From Dillenia suffruticosa (taxonomy: Eukaryota; Streptophyta; Magnoliopsida; Dilleniales; Dilleniaceae): a DNA stretch of 64,000 bases. The stretch is from the NCBI GenBank assembly GCA_033439265.1, contig JAVTVX010000031.1, positions 16,784,001 to 16,848,000 on the forward strand, written 5' to 3'. This document shows positions 35,029 through 49,985 of this stretch, piece by piece (the first letter of the stretch is position 1; every line of letters begins with the position of its first letter). The notes under the pieces are model-generated. The model saw only the letters and a list, made by a program, of their open reading frames with translations. It ran no database searches and was not told where the DNA came from. A program made the translations under genes and the position numbers.

Positions 35029-35700
35029 CATAAATAAGTTTTTGGTTATATTATGGCCTTACATTGGTTTGGCTTGTGATTCAGGAAAAGATGTATACTT
35101 TTGCCCCGCCACCCCCCCCCCTTTTATTTTAATGTTTGCATGTGTTCAATTGGAGCATTAGTTCATTCTTCTGTCTCAAGATCTAAGAAGTATATCTGTG
35201 TTTGGGAGTTGGCTCCATTGTTAAGGTGTTGAATTATCTATTCTGGGAAGTTATATCTGTCAAATTGAATAAACATATTCCTTTATTAAAATTTTCAGTG
35301 TGAAGAAAAGTCGCAAAAGGTATCAAAGATATCTACTACGTCCCGACCTTTTTGCAGCGAGTGTTCGTCTGGGCAAAGTTTATCTGCTTTGCTAATCAAT
35401 AAAAACAGTTTTAGTGTAAGTTAGAAGTTGGTCTTTAGATTTAAAACACTTTTTAGTTGAAATCCACTACAAAATATGTCCAATTTCAACAAGTTTAGTT
35501 TAATCAGTCAGTATTTAGATCATTATATTTAATGGCCTGAGTGTAGAGGTCATGCTACTGGCTGCCTTCTTGCAACATATTATCTAAATATTGCATCATA
35601 AGCTTGAGAATCTGAAAAAAGTTGCGATGTATAGGATAAGAGATATCTCTGATAGCTTTCATTGTGATTGCTCTACATTTCCTCATTATGGAGCCTGGTG
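35029..35700. other. Spacer between tRNA-Leu and clathrin light chain pseudogene
   Basis: AT-rich DNA with a poly-C tract near 35108-35120. I see no gene or clear repeat here. Confidence 0.5.
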
Positions 35701-36240
35701 AATTTGCTGGTGCAGTCAAAATGCCACTCGGCTTGAGGAATAAGAGAAGAGGGAGAAGGAACTTCAGCTACAAATCGTTGAAGAAGCTGAAGAGTATAAA
35801 TGTGCTTTCTATGAGAAAAGGAAGCTTAACATTGAGAAGAAGAGAGGCAATACTGGAAAGCAATTGCAGAGCTTATTCCTAATGAAGTGCCCAACATTGA
35901 GAAGAAGAGGGGCAAGAAGGACCAGGAGAAGAAACCATCAATTACCATCATCCAAGACCCCAAGCCCTGGAAGCCCACTGAGCTCTCAAGGATGCCTCAC
36001 ATAATTCTGAAGCTGAAGCACAGTCCGCCACCTCATATGATTCTGCCCCCACCTGCACCAGCCAAGGATGCCACAGATGGAAAGGATGCCAAATCAAAGG
36101 CCAACGGATCAGCAGCCAAGGAAGCTACTGGTGGACCCACTAAAGATGCTGCCCCAAATGGATCCCCTAATACATCTGAAGAAGCAGCTCCTCCAGCTGA
36201 GCAGCCAACTGCAGGAACTTTACCAGCCACAACTGCTTGA
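35690..36240 (+). pseudogene. Clathrin light chain, intronless broken copy
   Basis: The uninterrupted sequence encodes WCSQNATRLEE, a stop, then EKRE and QIVEEAEEYKCAFYEKRKL (about 35709-35830). After a frame change come YWKAIAELIPNEVPNIEKKR and, further on, KPSITIIQDPKPWKPTELSR, then a Pro/Ala-rich tail ending at the stop at 36238-36240. This is the order of the C-terminal half of plant clathrin light chains, which coat vesicles together with the heavy chain. Relative to the family, about 25-30 residues are missing between YEKRKL and YWKAIAE, and there is an in-frame TAA. No introns are present, which suggests a retrocopy, although neither a poly-A tail nor a target duplication was found. 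The open frame 35887-36240 alone (117 codons) could still be translated, but lacks the heavy-chain-binding coiled coil. Confidence 0.85.
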
Positions 36241-37010
36241 TTGCATGCTACAAATTTTGCCTTACCTCACTCCACATTATTTTCTCTACTCAAAAATCGG
36301 TTGCTTTAGCTCCCAGATGGGAGCAGTATTCTTACTTTTTATTCAAGAAGCTGTTTTGACTATCCATAATTGTTTTTTCTAATCTTCTCACATCGGGAAC
36401 TATCATAATATCGTTATTTCATTTCATGTCTATTTATCTTTGTAAAATTGATTTCTCTTAATTTCTACCCTTTTATGTCGGTAATCACACCGAGTTACAA
36501 TAAAAATAACATATTTGTTGGGGGCCATGGATTTCTTTATGTATTGCATTACTTATTCCTGTTGTAGCATCTCGTTGTATTGGGAAACAAATTGTTGTTG
36601 TGCCCTGCCATGTGACTATAAAACATCCCGGAGGCGAAAAGCATGGTGACTTCTAGTTTAATGTGTGATGCGATGTTCTTTCTCAAGAAAAGGACTATCT
36701 CTCATTCATGTTCAGGTTATTTTAGAGGTTTCCCTAGAACGTTGGGTTTGAATTATCATTGATCTTTATTTTCAGTCATTCGATAGATTCCATAAAAAAT
36801 ATCTTGAGGAGATAAGTTCACACGCACAATTCAAGTGATATGCCAAATTGGTTCAATGCATGTCATCTCTCGGGGCCTATTTGGGCACCCACCTTGCTGG
36901 GATGTGTGATGTGATTTGCTTGCATCATTGATGTGTCAGAACCAATGTCAAGTTTTGCCGGTGGCTCATCTCCCGAATTGTTATCTTTATCTTACTGATA
37001 TGGAAAGAAA
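36241..37010. other. Spacer after the clathrin light chain copy
   Basis: Unremarkable AT-rich sequence; part of it may be the former 3' UTR of the retrocopy. No gene recognised. Confidence 0.4.
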
Positions 37011-38095
37011 CAAGAAGGGGGAAAGGAGAAGTGAGAGGGGATACACCTCCAATGAAAACGATTGGTTACTCTTTCTTTTTGTTTTTGGGAGGTTTCTCTT
37101 TGCCTTTCTTTTATTCTTTTTTTCACTCATTTACTCTTTTTTTTACTTCTTATTATTTTTTTTTTTACCACTCACCGTTCACCCGTTCACTCATTTCTTT
37201 TTCTTCTTTTTTTTCTTTTTTACTTCTTTCTTTATTTCACCTTTTATCCTTTTTTCACTCTTTTTTTTAACTCCACTATTATCAATTTTGTTACTGATCT
37301 TTTTTTTATTTACTTCTTTTTTTACACATTTATTCTTTTTTTTGCTCCTTTTTTTTACTTCCATTTTTTTACCATTCATCCTTCTTTTTTTTTAGGGTTT
37401 TTCCTTCTTTTTTTTTATATTCTTCACGCTTCTTTTTTTCACTTTTTTTTATTCCACTCTTATCGCTTTGCTACTTTTTTTCTTTTTACTTCTTTTTTTT
37501 CAACAATTTCTTTTTTTTCACCCTTCACCTTTCTTTTTTATTTTTTATTTTTTTTGGGTTTCTTTTTTTTTACTTCTTTTTTTTCACTCTTTTTTTTTAC
37601 TATTGTTCCTTTTTTTTTTACTTCTTTTTTTTGAGTTTCTTTTTTTTTTTTACTTTTTTTTCCATGCTTCACTCATAGGGAGAGGGAAGTGGGAGGAAAT
37701 GTCACCTTGGATGGGAACATTTGGCCACGGTTCCCTCGTTTTTTTTCTTTTTTTGGGGTTTCTTCTTCTTCTTTTTTCACCCATTTTTTCTACCTGTTTT
37801 TTTTTTTTAACTTTTTTTTGAGTTTCTGCTTCTTCTTCTTTTTCTTTTATCATTCACCATTCTTTTTTGAAATCTTTTTTATTTTTAGTTCCACTGTTAC
37901 CAGTTTACTACTATTCTTTTTTTTCACCATTCACCTTTATTCTTACTTTTTTTTGTTTCTTCTTCTTCTTTTTTGTTTTACTTTTTTTCACCATTCGCTT
38001 TTTTTCACTCTTTTTTTTGTTCCATTGTTACCGATTTACTACTGTTCCTTTTTTTGTTTCTTCTTTTTCCTTTTAATTTTTTCCCACCCTTCACT

Positions 38096-38137
<42 letters not shown>

Positions 38138-39400
38138 CTTATTTTATTTTAATCTTAATATTTCTTAATAATAATAATTTTATCTTAATAACTATATATA
38201 AAAGAACAAGTGAGAAGGGGGGAGGGGGAGGGATTGCCACCTCGGATGGTAACATTTTGCTACTGTTTCTTTTTTTTCTTTTTTTGGAGTTTCTTCTTCT
38301 TCTTTTTTTCGCCCTTCACCATTCTTTTTTTTTTACCCTTCACCCTTCACCATTTTTTTTTTATTTTTACTTTTTTTGGGTTTCTTCTTCTTTTTCTTTT
38401 TTTATACCCTCCACCCTTTTTTTCACTCTTTTTCTTTTAGATTGTACTGTTACCGGATTGCTACTATTCCTTTTTTTATTTACTTCTTTTTCTTTTTTAT
38501 TTCTTTTTTTATATCATTTACCTTTCTTTTTTTTATTCTTTTTTTTTTTACTTATTTTTTTCCCACCATTCCCCGTTCCTTTTTTTTTATTACTTTTTTT
38601 TTTGTCTCTTCTTCTTCTTCTTCTTTTTCTTTATTTTACTTCTTTTTTTTCTATCCTTCGCCATTCTTTTTTTCATTCTCTTTTTTGGTTCCAGATTATC
38701 GATTTATTACTATTTCTTTTTTTACTCCTTTTTTTGTTTCTTCTTTTTCTTTTTTACTTCTTTTTTTTACCTTTCACCTTTTTTTCCTTATTAATATATC
38801 TCTTCTCATCTCTCCGTTTTTTTTTTCATTTCTTTTTTTTGTGGATTTTACTATTTTCACAACTTTCTTTGAAAGTCCCTCATTCTCTTGATGCCACTTG
38901 GTACAACTTGGTTTTTTTGAGTCATTTCTTTTTTTTGACCTTTTTGGTTCTAAAACACCCTGCGATAAAAAAAAAAAAAAAAAACTGTGTGCATATATAG
39001 TTACACATCATTGAAGGTTTTTTTTTTTTCTAAAAAACAAGTGGGCAGGGGGAGGGGGAGGGGGAGGAATTGCCACTTTGCATGGGAATAGTTTACTACT
39101 GTTCTTTTTTTTTTTGGTTTCTTCTTTTTTTTTTACTTCTTTTTTCACCCTTCAGTTTTTTTTCTTCTTTTTTTTTTATTTTTTTTTCATCCTTCACCCT
39201 TCCTTTTTTTTTACTTTTTTTTGGATTTTTTCTTCTTTTTCTTCTTTTTTCACCATTCACCTTTTTTTTTTCACTCCTTTTTTTTTAGTTACCCTATTAT
39301 TGATTTCCTACTATTCCCTTTTTTTACTACTTTTTTTTGTTTCTTCCTTTTTTTTTTTACTTTTTTTTTCACTCTTCACCATTTTCTTTCAATAATTATA
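37010..39400. repeat. T-rich complex repeat block
   Basis: About 2.4 kb that is overwhelmingly T with scattered C on the plus strand. Two motifs recur. The first, a G-rich run followed by GCCACCTTGGATGGGAACA and a TACTGTTTCTTTT-like end, occurs near 37030, 37690, 38230 and 39062. The second, resembling CCACTGTTACCGATTTACTA followed by CTATTCCTTTTTTT, occurs near 37272, 37452, 37890, 38021, 38444, 38690 and 39290. CACCATTCACC-type boxes are interspersed. A TA dinucleotide tract lies at 38098-38136. Long open frames here are phenylalanine/leucine artefacts of poly-T and should not be read as proteins. Confidence 0.8.
38098..38136. repeat. TA dinucleotide microsatellite
   Basis: Perfect TA repeat within the T-rich block. 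Confidence 0.95.
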
Positions 39401-39870
39401 ATACATACAAAAAAAAACTTTGGCTGAGGCCGCACCTTGTGCAGCCAGAACCCTCCTAGTATTCTTGATATTGAATGTTTATTAAAAAATGGTTAAAATA
39501 GCTCACATCAAAGCTTTCTTATCGCATCATTGGTTGAAAGGAACTTGGAATTTTGCATACAACAAAGTTTGAAACAGGCGGATGAAATTCAAATCTTGTG
39601 AATAAAAAAAATTATATTGAAAAAAATCTCTCTTTTAAAAGATCCTACGTTAATTTAAACCAGATTAATCATAACATGAATTCAGCTACGGATCGATCAA
39701 ACACAAAAAAAAAAAAAAAGTGAAAGAAAAAGTCTCTGTTTACAATAATTGAAAATATACCATAAGCATTTATTATGCCAACAATAGTTTTCCGGTCTAA
39801 AATCTAAATAATCAATATTAGACAAATTTTTTATTATTTGATTAAAAAAACAGCACGGAAGAAGGTCAAA

Positions 39871-39906
<36 letters not shown>

Positions 39907-39997
39907 AAAAAACTCTCTCCTGCACATTGACTGAACTGCCTAAAAATGTCTACATCAAATCCTCTTAGAGGCTAAACGAGAATGGCAGGCCTCATTT
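39401..39997. other. 3' flank of the kinase gene
   Basis: AT-rich, with a homopolymer A tract at about 39876-39904. It should contain the 3' UTR of the minus-strand kinase. No other feature seen. Confidence 0.45.
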
Positions 39998-42900
39998 TCA
40001 TCGTGGTGTCAACTGGGTGATAGTTTGGGGTGCAGAGCTCATCTGATAACTGGAGTCTGTGGATGACCTTTTGTTTAAAGATGGTCCACTTGAGCCCCCA
40101 GATTCTCCAAAATACCCAGGAGCTGTTAGTTGATCCTCATTTAGCCGAATGTTTCTTGAGAGCATGTCAACAACTTGTCCCATTAGAGGTCTTCGGCTTG
40201 CTGTTGATTGAGTGCAGAAAAGGGCTACTTTGAAGAACCTAATTACCTCTTCCGCAGGGTATTCTTCCAACTCTGGATCCACAAGTTGTAAGAGTTTCCC
40301 TTCTTTGTAAAGTTGCCATGCCTGGAGAAGCAAAATTTCATGACCGAGTGAATCTAGCAACAGACTTACCAACTAGGTTTATTATGCAGTAGAACAAAAG
40401 TTTCTAGATACACAACTATAAGTTCCGGTAGTATCTCGTATTCTAACAACTGATGTATTTCCCAGCATATGCCCAAAACGAATGATGATTAGATCTAAAG
40501 GCAGAGAAAAGTTGAGGAGCTTTATGGCAGAGAACACCACATACCCATTCCAGCAGAAACTTCTCTTCCTCACCGTAGTTTGCCTTTGAACTTCGACGTC
40601 CACTGATGATTTCAATTATGAGGACCCCAAAACTGTAGACATCAGCCTTGAGAGTTAACTGACCGCCCAATGCGTATTCTGGTGCTAAATAACCACTGCA
40701 TGGAAAAAGATCAAAGCACATTAATATGAGCAAGAAGGTAATATAACATAAAGATAAGCACCCAAAGTCATTCTCGTAGACATGGACAAAGATGAAAAAC
40801 AACAGTGACTTTGTCTTGGCAGCATGATGGCATTTTCCACATCTCACCCCATGTTTCAACGAAGCCAAAGTCCCGACACTTTGAAGTCAAATGGTTGAAC
40901 ATTACTTCAGATTCTCCTTTCCAACTCCCTAGACAACTCTACCTATGTTACTCACAGGGAAGTTTTGACTCCTAATCTGTTCTCCAACTCCAAGGAAGAC
41001 CCAAGCCTCAACTCAAATAATTCAGGCACTTAGCCAAGAAAGATCATAACAAGTTATGCTAACGGCAACAGCTTAATACTTGAGCATAGAGGGACGAAGT
41101 CAGAAATTTATCTCATGAGGGATAAAGTACCATTTGGGGTTATAATTTCAAGGGACAGGGGTTATAGGTTTTAGGGGAAACAACACTTGGGAATCTAATT
41201 ATATATACGTAGTTTCTTTTAAAAAAAAAAAAATTCTGGGGCACCCCCAGCCTCTGAACATATACCATGAAATGAAACCTCACTAGGATCAGTTGCACAT
41301 CCACAGATAAACTTAAAATATTTTGGTCAGTGACGGGAAGAAAGCGTAACTTCGTCAAGTCAAAACGCCCCAAGTCCATATTGCTCAACATCAAATATAG
41401 CAAGTTCTTTTCCTAGTCTTTGGACAAAGTAAAGGACTACATGAAAGGATACATGAGGACCTGCGAAAATTTGGTGGTCACAAGCCCAATCCCACTAACT
41501 TTTAAGCTTAGCCTCTGAGTTGTTGTGATCAACATAATTACCTCAGTTGTAGGCATTAACAGGGAAGTAGAGAACTTTTCAGCTTAATCTCATCTCTGTT
41601 AAATTATAATGCAGTATCAACATGGAGAAGCAATAATTATGCATGATCCTTATGCATCCCATATGCCATTGAATTTATAATCATTTCTGGTAAGTTCCTT
41701 CTGTTCTGCTCACACTCATGATGCCAACTTCATGGCTTAGCATTCTTCTGTTTTATAGCATCTATTTGTTATTTATTACCTCAAGCAGCAGACATCGAGG
41801 TTAGTCAATTTCAAATTTTCGCACCCAAATAATCCTAAGCAGCTCTACGATTAGGATAACTGATTGCAGAAATGTTACATAGCGACCCAAACAAATATTA
41901 TTGCACATGTAAACAATATGCTCATTGTAGGCGAAGGCTACAGAAGTCATGGAATTATCAGGAATGAAAGGGGGGAATCTTGTCTACAATAGGATACAAG
42001 AAAGAAGAAAGACAACATACGTTGTTCCTGCAATTCTTGTGCTGATGTGAGTGATGGTATCTGGGAAAAATTTGGCCAATCCAAAGTCTCCAATTTTAGG
42101 ATTATAGTCTTGGTCAAGAAGTATGTTACTAGCTTTTATGTCTCTGTGCACAATATGTGGTTCAACTTCCTCATGAAGGTATTTAAGACCCCTAGCAGTA
42201 CCAATGCAGATATTAGATCGCCTCCGCCAATCCAATTTAATTGCTTTATGGTTTGAATCTGGAAGCACATGAAAAACAAGTGAAATTGAATTCAGATGTG
42301 TATAAAGTTTTGAAGAATTCCATATAAGAGCTGCCACTGGAGTTACCTAGCAATGCACGATCAAGGCTATTATTTTCGACAAATTCGTAAACCAAAATCC
42401 TGTTTAATCCTTCAGAACAGCACCCTATTAGTTCAACAACGTTGGGATGCCTAACATCTGACATGGTCTTAATCTCATTTAAAAATTCTCGTGCCCCCTG
42501 CCTTGATTCAGTAGATAGTCTCTTCACTGCAACTTGCTTTCCATCTTTAAGGATTCCCTGATAAATAGACCACGAATGAGTAAATTATGAACGTTCACAT
42601 TGAAATCTACTATTTGATCAACAATGACCAAAATTTGAAATATTGGGTACCTTATACACTGTTCCAAAACCTCCCCCTCCGATCTTGTTGCTTGGATGAA
42701 AATTCTTCGTAGCAAGCTTTATTTCATTGTATGAAAGATACTTGATGCTCCCAAGAGTATGCACTGGAAAATCATTAAAAGGAAAAGGACAAAAGTGATA
42801 TCAGTTCAACGAAAAGGCAATAAAATTTTATGCCAATGTATTAAATGCTTATTACAAGTTTTTCAATGGATATAGCATTATCAATATGAACTTTAGTTTA

Positions 42901-43481
42901 AAAAAAATTGGATAGCAATACTGATTCTTGACATGAGCACCTCTCATCCTGTAATGAGATTGAAAGAAAATATTGTTGTCATGCACACCATAATGTTTAA
43001 GGATATTAACAAAGGTAAGTAAACTAAATCCCAGAAACTTAGTACCATGGTTCCCAATGAAGTAAAAGTAATTCATATTGATTGATCAATCAAAAGATAA
43101 CCTAAAATCCATATGGTAATCTTTTGACAATCTGAAATTACTAAAAGCAAAAAAAGAGAAGGAAAAGGTAAACCTTTAGATGGATAGATTACCAAAGTAC
43201 ACAAACCTAGAACAATAGAAATTCAAAAGAACTCGATATACTCGATGCTCTATTAAGAAGTGTCTTATGTGATGCAATAGATGCTACTTCCTTTGACTTC
43301 CAATGAATGAAAATGTCATCATTGTCTAACAAAAGATTTCAAAATGCATCATCCTGAATAGGTTCACACAATACAGACATGCTATCCAGATTGGCAAATC
43401 CATACCATCTAAGTCAGGCTGAGCATCAGTGGCACGTCTTTTTGGTTCAACAACTGAAGCACGAAAGCAGCGACAACTCAT
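39998..43481 (-). CDS. Receptor-like cytoplasmic serine/threonine kinase, 6 coding exons
   Basis: Coding exons in transcript order: 43481-43406, 42763-42651, 42557-42347, 42258-42021, 40695-40545, 40321-39998; 1113 nt, 370 aa. Kinase signatures are complete: glycine loop [12 protein letters not shown] (from residue 53), catalytic VAVKR (Lys75), HRDIKASN (171-178), DFGLAK (191-196), [13 protein letters not shown] (from 214) and [13 protein letters not shown]. It is therefore an active-type RD kinase, resembling Arabidopsis At3g09010 and cold-responsive kinase CRPK1. There is no signal peptide or transmembrane segment. The N-terminus MSCRCF has cysteines at 3 and 5 that could be S-acylated for membrane attachment (inference). 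The tail is Ser/Thr-rich and ends [10 protein letters not shown] 5' UTR intron is likely (donor near 44241, acceptor near 43485). The upstream partner or receptor is unknown. Confidence 0.92.
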
Positions 43482-43485
43482 ATCT

Positions 43486-44420
43486 GTTTGCAATATCAGG
43501 GACTATCTTCGCAATAAAAAATTATGCCTTCAAATCAAAAAATAAAAGGTATCCATATTAAAATTGCACAATTGCTCAGAATAAATAGAAGTAAGGTTAA
43601 CATGTCATGAACTTGAAATTTGCCCTTTTTAGTACCACTGAGGTCCTGGAAGAATACGTTTGCAAATTGAAAACATAGGAGAAAAACATACACAGAAACA
43701 ACCTTGAAACACCAATTTGAACATTAGATCATTAGAAGGTGAGAATACAGAATAATGAATATCACTTTAGGATCATAAATTGTTTCAATAAAAGATACTT
43801 TCCCATTCATAACAGCACAAGACTTCAAGTCAAATCTCAATATCGAGCTCTCCAAGGACATAGTCAAGTAATCTTAAATTCTTCATTTTCTCGAACCACA
43901 CATGCAATGACTAGGTTTCTATTATCACCGCAAATTCAGCCCAAGAAAATCACATAATTCTCAAATTCAGCACAATAAATTCTCCAGAAACACTTTAAAA
44001 CATAAACTGGTTCATTTTAATTTCCAAATTGTTCCTCATCAAAATCAACATTTTCTATGCCAAATTATTCAAAACCCCCCCCCCCAAAAAAAAAAAAGAA
44101 AACCTTCAAAACTAATATCTATATTCATTAAGAACCCTTGATTAAACCCAGAAATTAATGCAGCGCCAACCCTTTCTTTCAGGGAAAAAGACCAATAGAT
44201 CAACAAATTCAACTATAGACAACAAAAGCAAAAAAAATTACCTTTTTCTTCTACACACCCCCCCAAGATCGAGACTCTCTAGGCTCTAAGGAGACCCCCT
44301 CAGGGTTTTAGAGCGGAAATTTGACTTTTTTCTCTCCCTAAATTTGTGTGGTTTCGCCGTTTTATGTAATTTGGTGTTTGTAGAAGCCAAAGAACAAGAG
44401 GACGAGGAGGAGGAAGAAGA
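43486..44420 (-). other. 5' leader and leader intron of the kinase gene
   Basis: On the minus strand a first non-coding exon probably ends AGAAAAAG before a GTAATT donor near 44241. The intron would run to a GCAAACAG acceptor near 43485, five bases before the ATG at 43481. A poly-C and poly-A tract lies at about 44076-44098. The exact transcription start is not determinable. Confidence 0.5.
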
Positions 44421-44459
44421 ATGGTCACGACGCATGAGTCGTTAGACGTGAGAAGAGAG

Positions 44460-47102
<2,643 letters not shown>

Positions 47103-47395
47103 AGTAACAAGCTGTCCAAAAAGTTACTAAACTTTGAAGTTAACAGCTAGTAGGTTGTTAACTTCAAGATTCAGTTAAATAACTAATCCTAACGTTAGAT
47201 TGTTCAAGTAATAAGAACAGTTAAGACATAGTTCACATTTCCAACAATTTCCGGTGACTTCCATTGATTTCCACAACATCTCAACTCACGTTCCCTGCAT
47301 CTCTTCAAGCTTTGTTTTTTATTAAACATGCTCTGTTTCCTTTCATTTTTGAAACCCAACGTCTTTTAGTGAAAAGGGTAGGTCGGGTCGTGACA
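47103..47395 (+). repeat. Left LTR (293 bp, internally deleted)
   Basis: It aligns to the right LTR except that a block of about 185 bp, including the TATA sequence and CT-rich region, is missing near 47230-47240. Confidence 0.8.
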
Positions 47396-48139
47396 AATTG
47401 GTATTAGACTCTATATTTTTTTGTGAATCTTGAGAAAATGGTAGAAGAAATTATGTATGAAACCATCAAGATCAAATAGGGTCGTCTCCGATGGGAATGA
47501 AGAATGGAAGAATTAGACCGAAAAATAGAAAGTTTTTTTGATAAGAATGAATGACAACTTCATCGCCATCATAAAGATGGTATACAAAAACAAATACGAA
47601 GAATACAAAAAAATATATAAATCTTCAATCCTATCCACCCGTATTGAATCAAGATGTAGATAAAGCTTTTTGCTTGCTTCACTACCCGTGAAACCAGTTG
47701 TTGATGTTTTTTTCAGCAATATGTTTCAACCAAAAAGTGAATAAGATACGACTAGCATTGTTTCCTCAACTGCTCCTCCGAGCATTATGGATTTTTCTCA
47801 AAGTCAATCTAATGATGGTTCAATTTCCTTAGACTAAACCGTGTCCATTTGTGATTCTTTGAAGAGTCCAGAACTTAAGGAAACGACAGGTAATGTTTGC
47901 AAAAGAGATATACTGAATTGGAAACAATTGATGAGGTTGTAAATGTAGAAGACAACTTTATGGATCCACAGTATTGTGCAATCAATGCTTGCAACATTTA
48001 CAAGAACCCACATATATCTAAGGCAAGGAAAAGGATTTCATGCAAAAGGTTCAAAAAGACATCAATACTAGCATGCGAAGGCAACGCTTCAAGCTTCAAT
48101 TGCTTGGAGTAGCATGCAGGTGATAGCAACGAATTACAA

Positions 48140-48163
48140 GAAGAAGAAGAAGAAGAAGAAAGA
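48140..48163. repeat. GAA microsatellite
   Basis: AAG/GAA trinucleotide repeat in the internal region of the LTR element. Confidence 0.9.
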
Positions 48164-48293
48164 CATAAAAAAGAAATTGCTGAACATCCTTTCTTCATGA
48201 GTCGACACACCCATCACTACAGTCGATTTATTAAATTCATTTTCTTACCTTTTAACTTTGAGGATAAAGTGTTTCTTTAAAGGGAATGGAAAT

Positions 48294-48772
48294 TGTAACA
48301 ACCTATCCAAGAAGCTATTGAATTTTAAAGCTAACGACTAGTGGGTTGTTAACTTCAACATTCAATTGAGTAACTAATCCTAATCATAGATTGTTCAAGT
48401 GGTTTGGACAGTTAAGGTTTGGTTAGAGAACTGTATAAATGGCTGTAAAACTGAATTACAGAGATAAAGAATGAAATGAGTTTGTGACTTCTCTCTCCCT
48501 CTCCCTCTGTTTCTCTCTTCTACCTCTCTCTCTAAATCCTCTTCTCTCCCTCTCTATTCTTTTCTGTCTATATAATTCTTTCTTTCTCTTCTTCAATCCC
48601 AGTACTCCTATTTCCAACTATTTTCTGTAACTTCCATCGACTTCCACAACATCTCAACTCATGTTTCCTATATCTCTCCATGATCTTTTTTTTATTAAAC
48701 AAACATGCTATGTTTCCTTTCATTTTTTAAACCCAACATCTTTTAGTGATAAGGTCGGGCCGGGTTGTGACA
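48294..48772 (+). repeat. Right LTR (479 bp)
   Basis: Begins TGTAACAACC and ends GTTGTGACA. It carries a TATA sequence (GTATAAATGG, about 48433-48442) followed by a CT-rich stretch, a layout consistent with an LTR promoter and leader. Confidence 0.8.
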
Positions 48773-49848
48773 AAAAGTAACCTAGATTGCCGAGTAGGTT
48801 TGCTTCTCACTAAACCATAGCTACAGTATCAACCACCGTGGTAGACATATGAATTTATTAATTAAAATCTCAAATTTGAGTATTGAAAATATAAAAAAAA
48901 AAAAATGAGGAGAGCCAATTCTTAATTAGGCCTTAAAGTTGTTTGAATTAGATTAATCTAGTTTTCGAATACCGATAATTAGTAAAAAAAAAAAAATTAG
49001 GTGCAATGCAACTCTATCCAACAACTCAAACTAAATGTGAAAATGCTAACGTCTAATTGGTTTAGTGATTGAATACTAATTTTTCTCAAATGAAATTTCA
49101 CATTCGACTCTATGTATAAAGAAAACAATTGTCAAGAGAAATTTGTTTCTTAAAAGTTTAATTTAAATCGAATTGGATTCATTCGAATTCAACGTATTAC
49201 TGGATGCCGGTAGTTTGTACAAAAAAATCCTTTGTGAAAATAAAATATTTTAAATAGAGTACATGAGTTTTTTTCTTTATTTTTTTCTCTCAATACGACG
49301 ATTACATAATGATAAATAATTCTTTTTTATATTGATTGAATATATCAAAATTATCATAATCGTGACACTTAGTTATTATATATTTTTATTAGAATTAAAT
49401 TAAATTTAGCTCAAATCCAATCCAATACACCAAATTGAACTGTGGGAGATAGAAATTTCAAAGAGAAAAGCTTGCATTCCAGAAGTAACAAAAGAGAAAA
49501 GGCAAGCATTTACCGCACCCCAGATGTCCAAAATAAAGAAGCTTATCACCATCAATTCCCCTTCATAGCATTTTCCTTTTTTTCCTATCTCCCACAGAAA
49601 AAAGCAACACCGCAGCAACAATAGTCTCTCACTCTCTCTCTCTCTCTCTCTCTCTCTCACAAACAAAGTCCAATCGATGTTGACAGCACCAAAACTCAAG
49701 AATCCTGTGTCTCCTCTCGCATTGCCTCTCGTCCAACTAAACCCTTCCACGCAAACCCTAACTCCCCCCTGTCTCTCTCTCTCTCTATCTCTCTCTCTCT
49801 TCAAATTTCTAGAGAGAGAACAAAATAAAAACCCCTAAAAGCCACTAA

Positions 49849-49885
<37 letters not shown>

Positions 49886-49985
49886 TACAGTGATTCCTGT
49901 CGCCCTCAATTACGACTTTCACACCACTTTTCTGTGTCTCTCACCATCTATAAATTAGGGGTTTTCTTAGTATCATTTTTTCCGG
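48773..49985. promoter_or_regulatory. Upstream region and 5' leader of MED16
   Basis: AT-rich up to about 49430, then three CT tracts (about 49628-49659, 49773-49800 and 49853-49880) before the ATG at 49986. CT-rich leaders are typical of plant housekeeping-type promoters. An AACCCTAA telo-box-like motif lies near 49755. The transcription start is probably between 49600 and 49900 (inference). Confidence 0.5.

Larger units (their letters stand above)
47103..48772 (+). mobile_element. Short non-autonomous LTR retrotransposon (TRIM/LARD-like)
   Basis: Two direct repeats (47103-47395 and 48294-48772) share blocks such as TAACTAATCCTAA, AGATTGTTCAAGT, TTCCACAACATCTCAACTCA and CCCAAC followed by TCTTTTAGTGA; the right copy starts TGTAACAA and both end TGACA. 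The left repeat is followed by TTGGTATTAGACTC, close to the TGGTATCAGAGC primer-binding site that pairs with initiator tRNA-Met. The right repeat is preceded by the polypurine tract AAAGGGAATGGAAA. The internal region is only about 0.9 kb with no gag, protease, integrase or reverse transcriptase motif. I found no matching 5-bp target duplication, so the element is old or rearranged. Orientation is plus, from the PBS and polypurine tract. Confidence 0.82.

Noticed and set aside
36916..39427. Long Phe/Leu/Ser-rich open frames that look like membrane proteins
   Set aside because: They arise from T-rich DNA with few stop codons and occur in several phases at once. No start context, domain or exon structure supports them.
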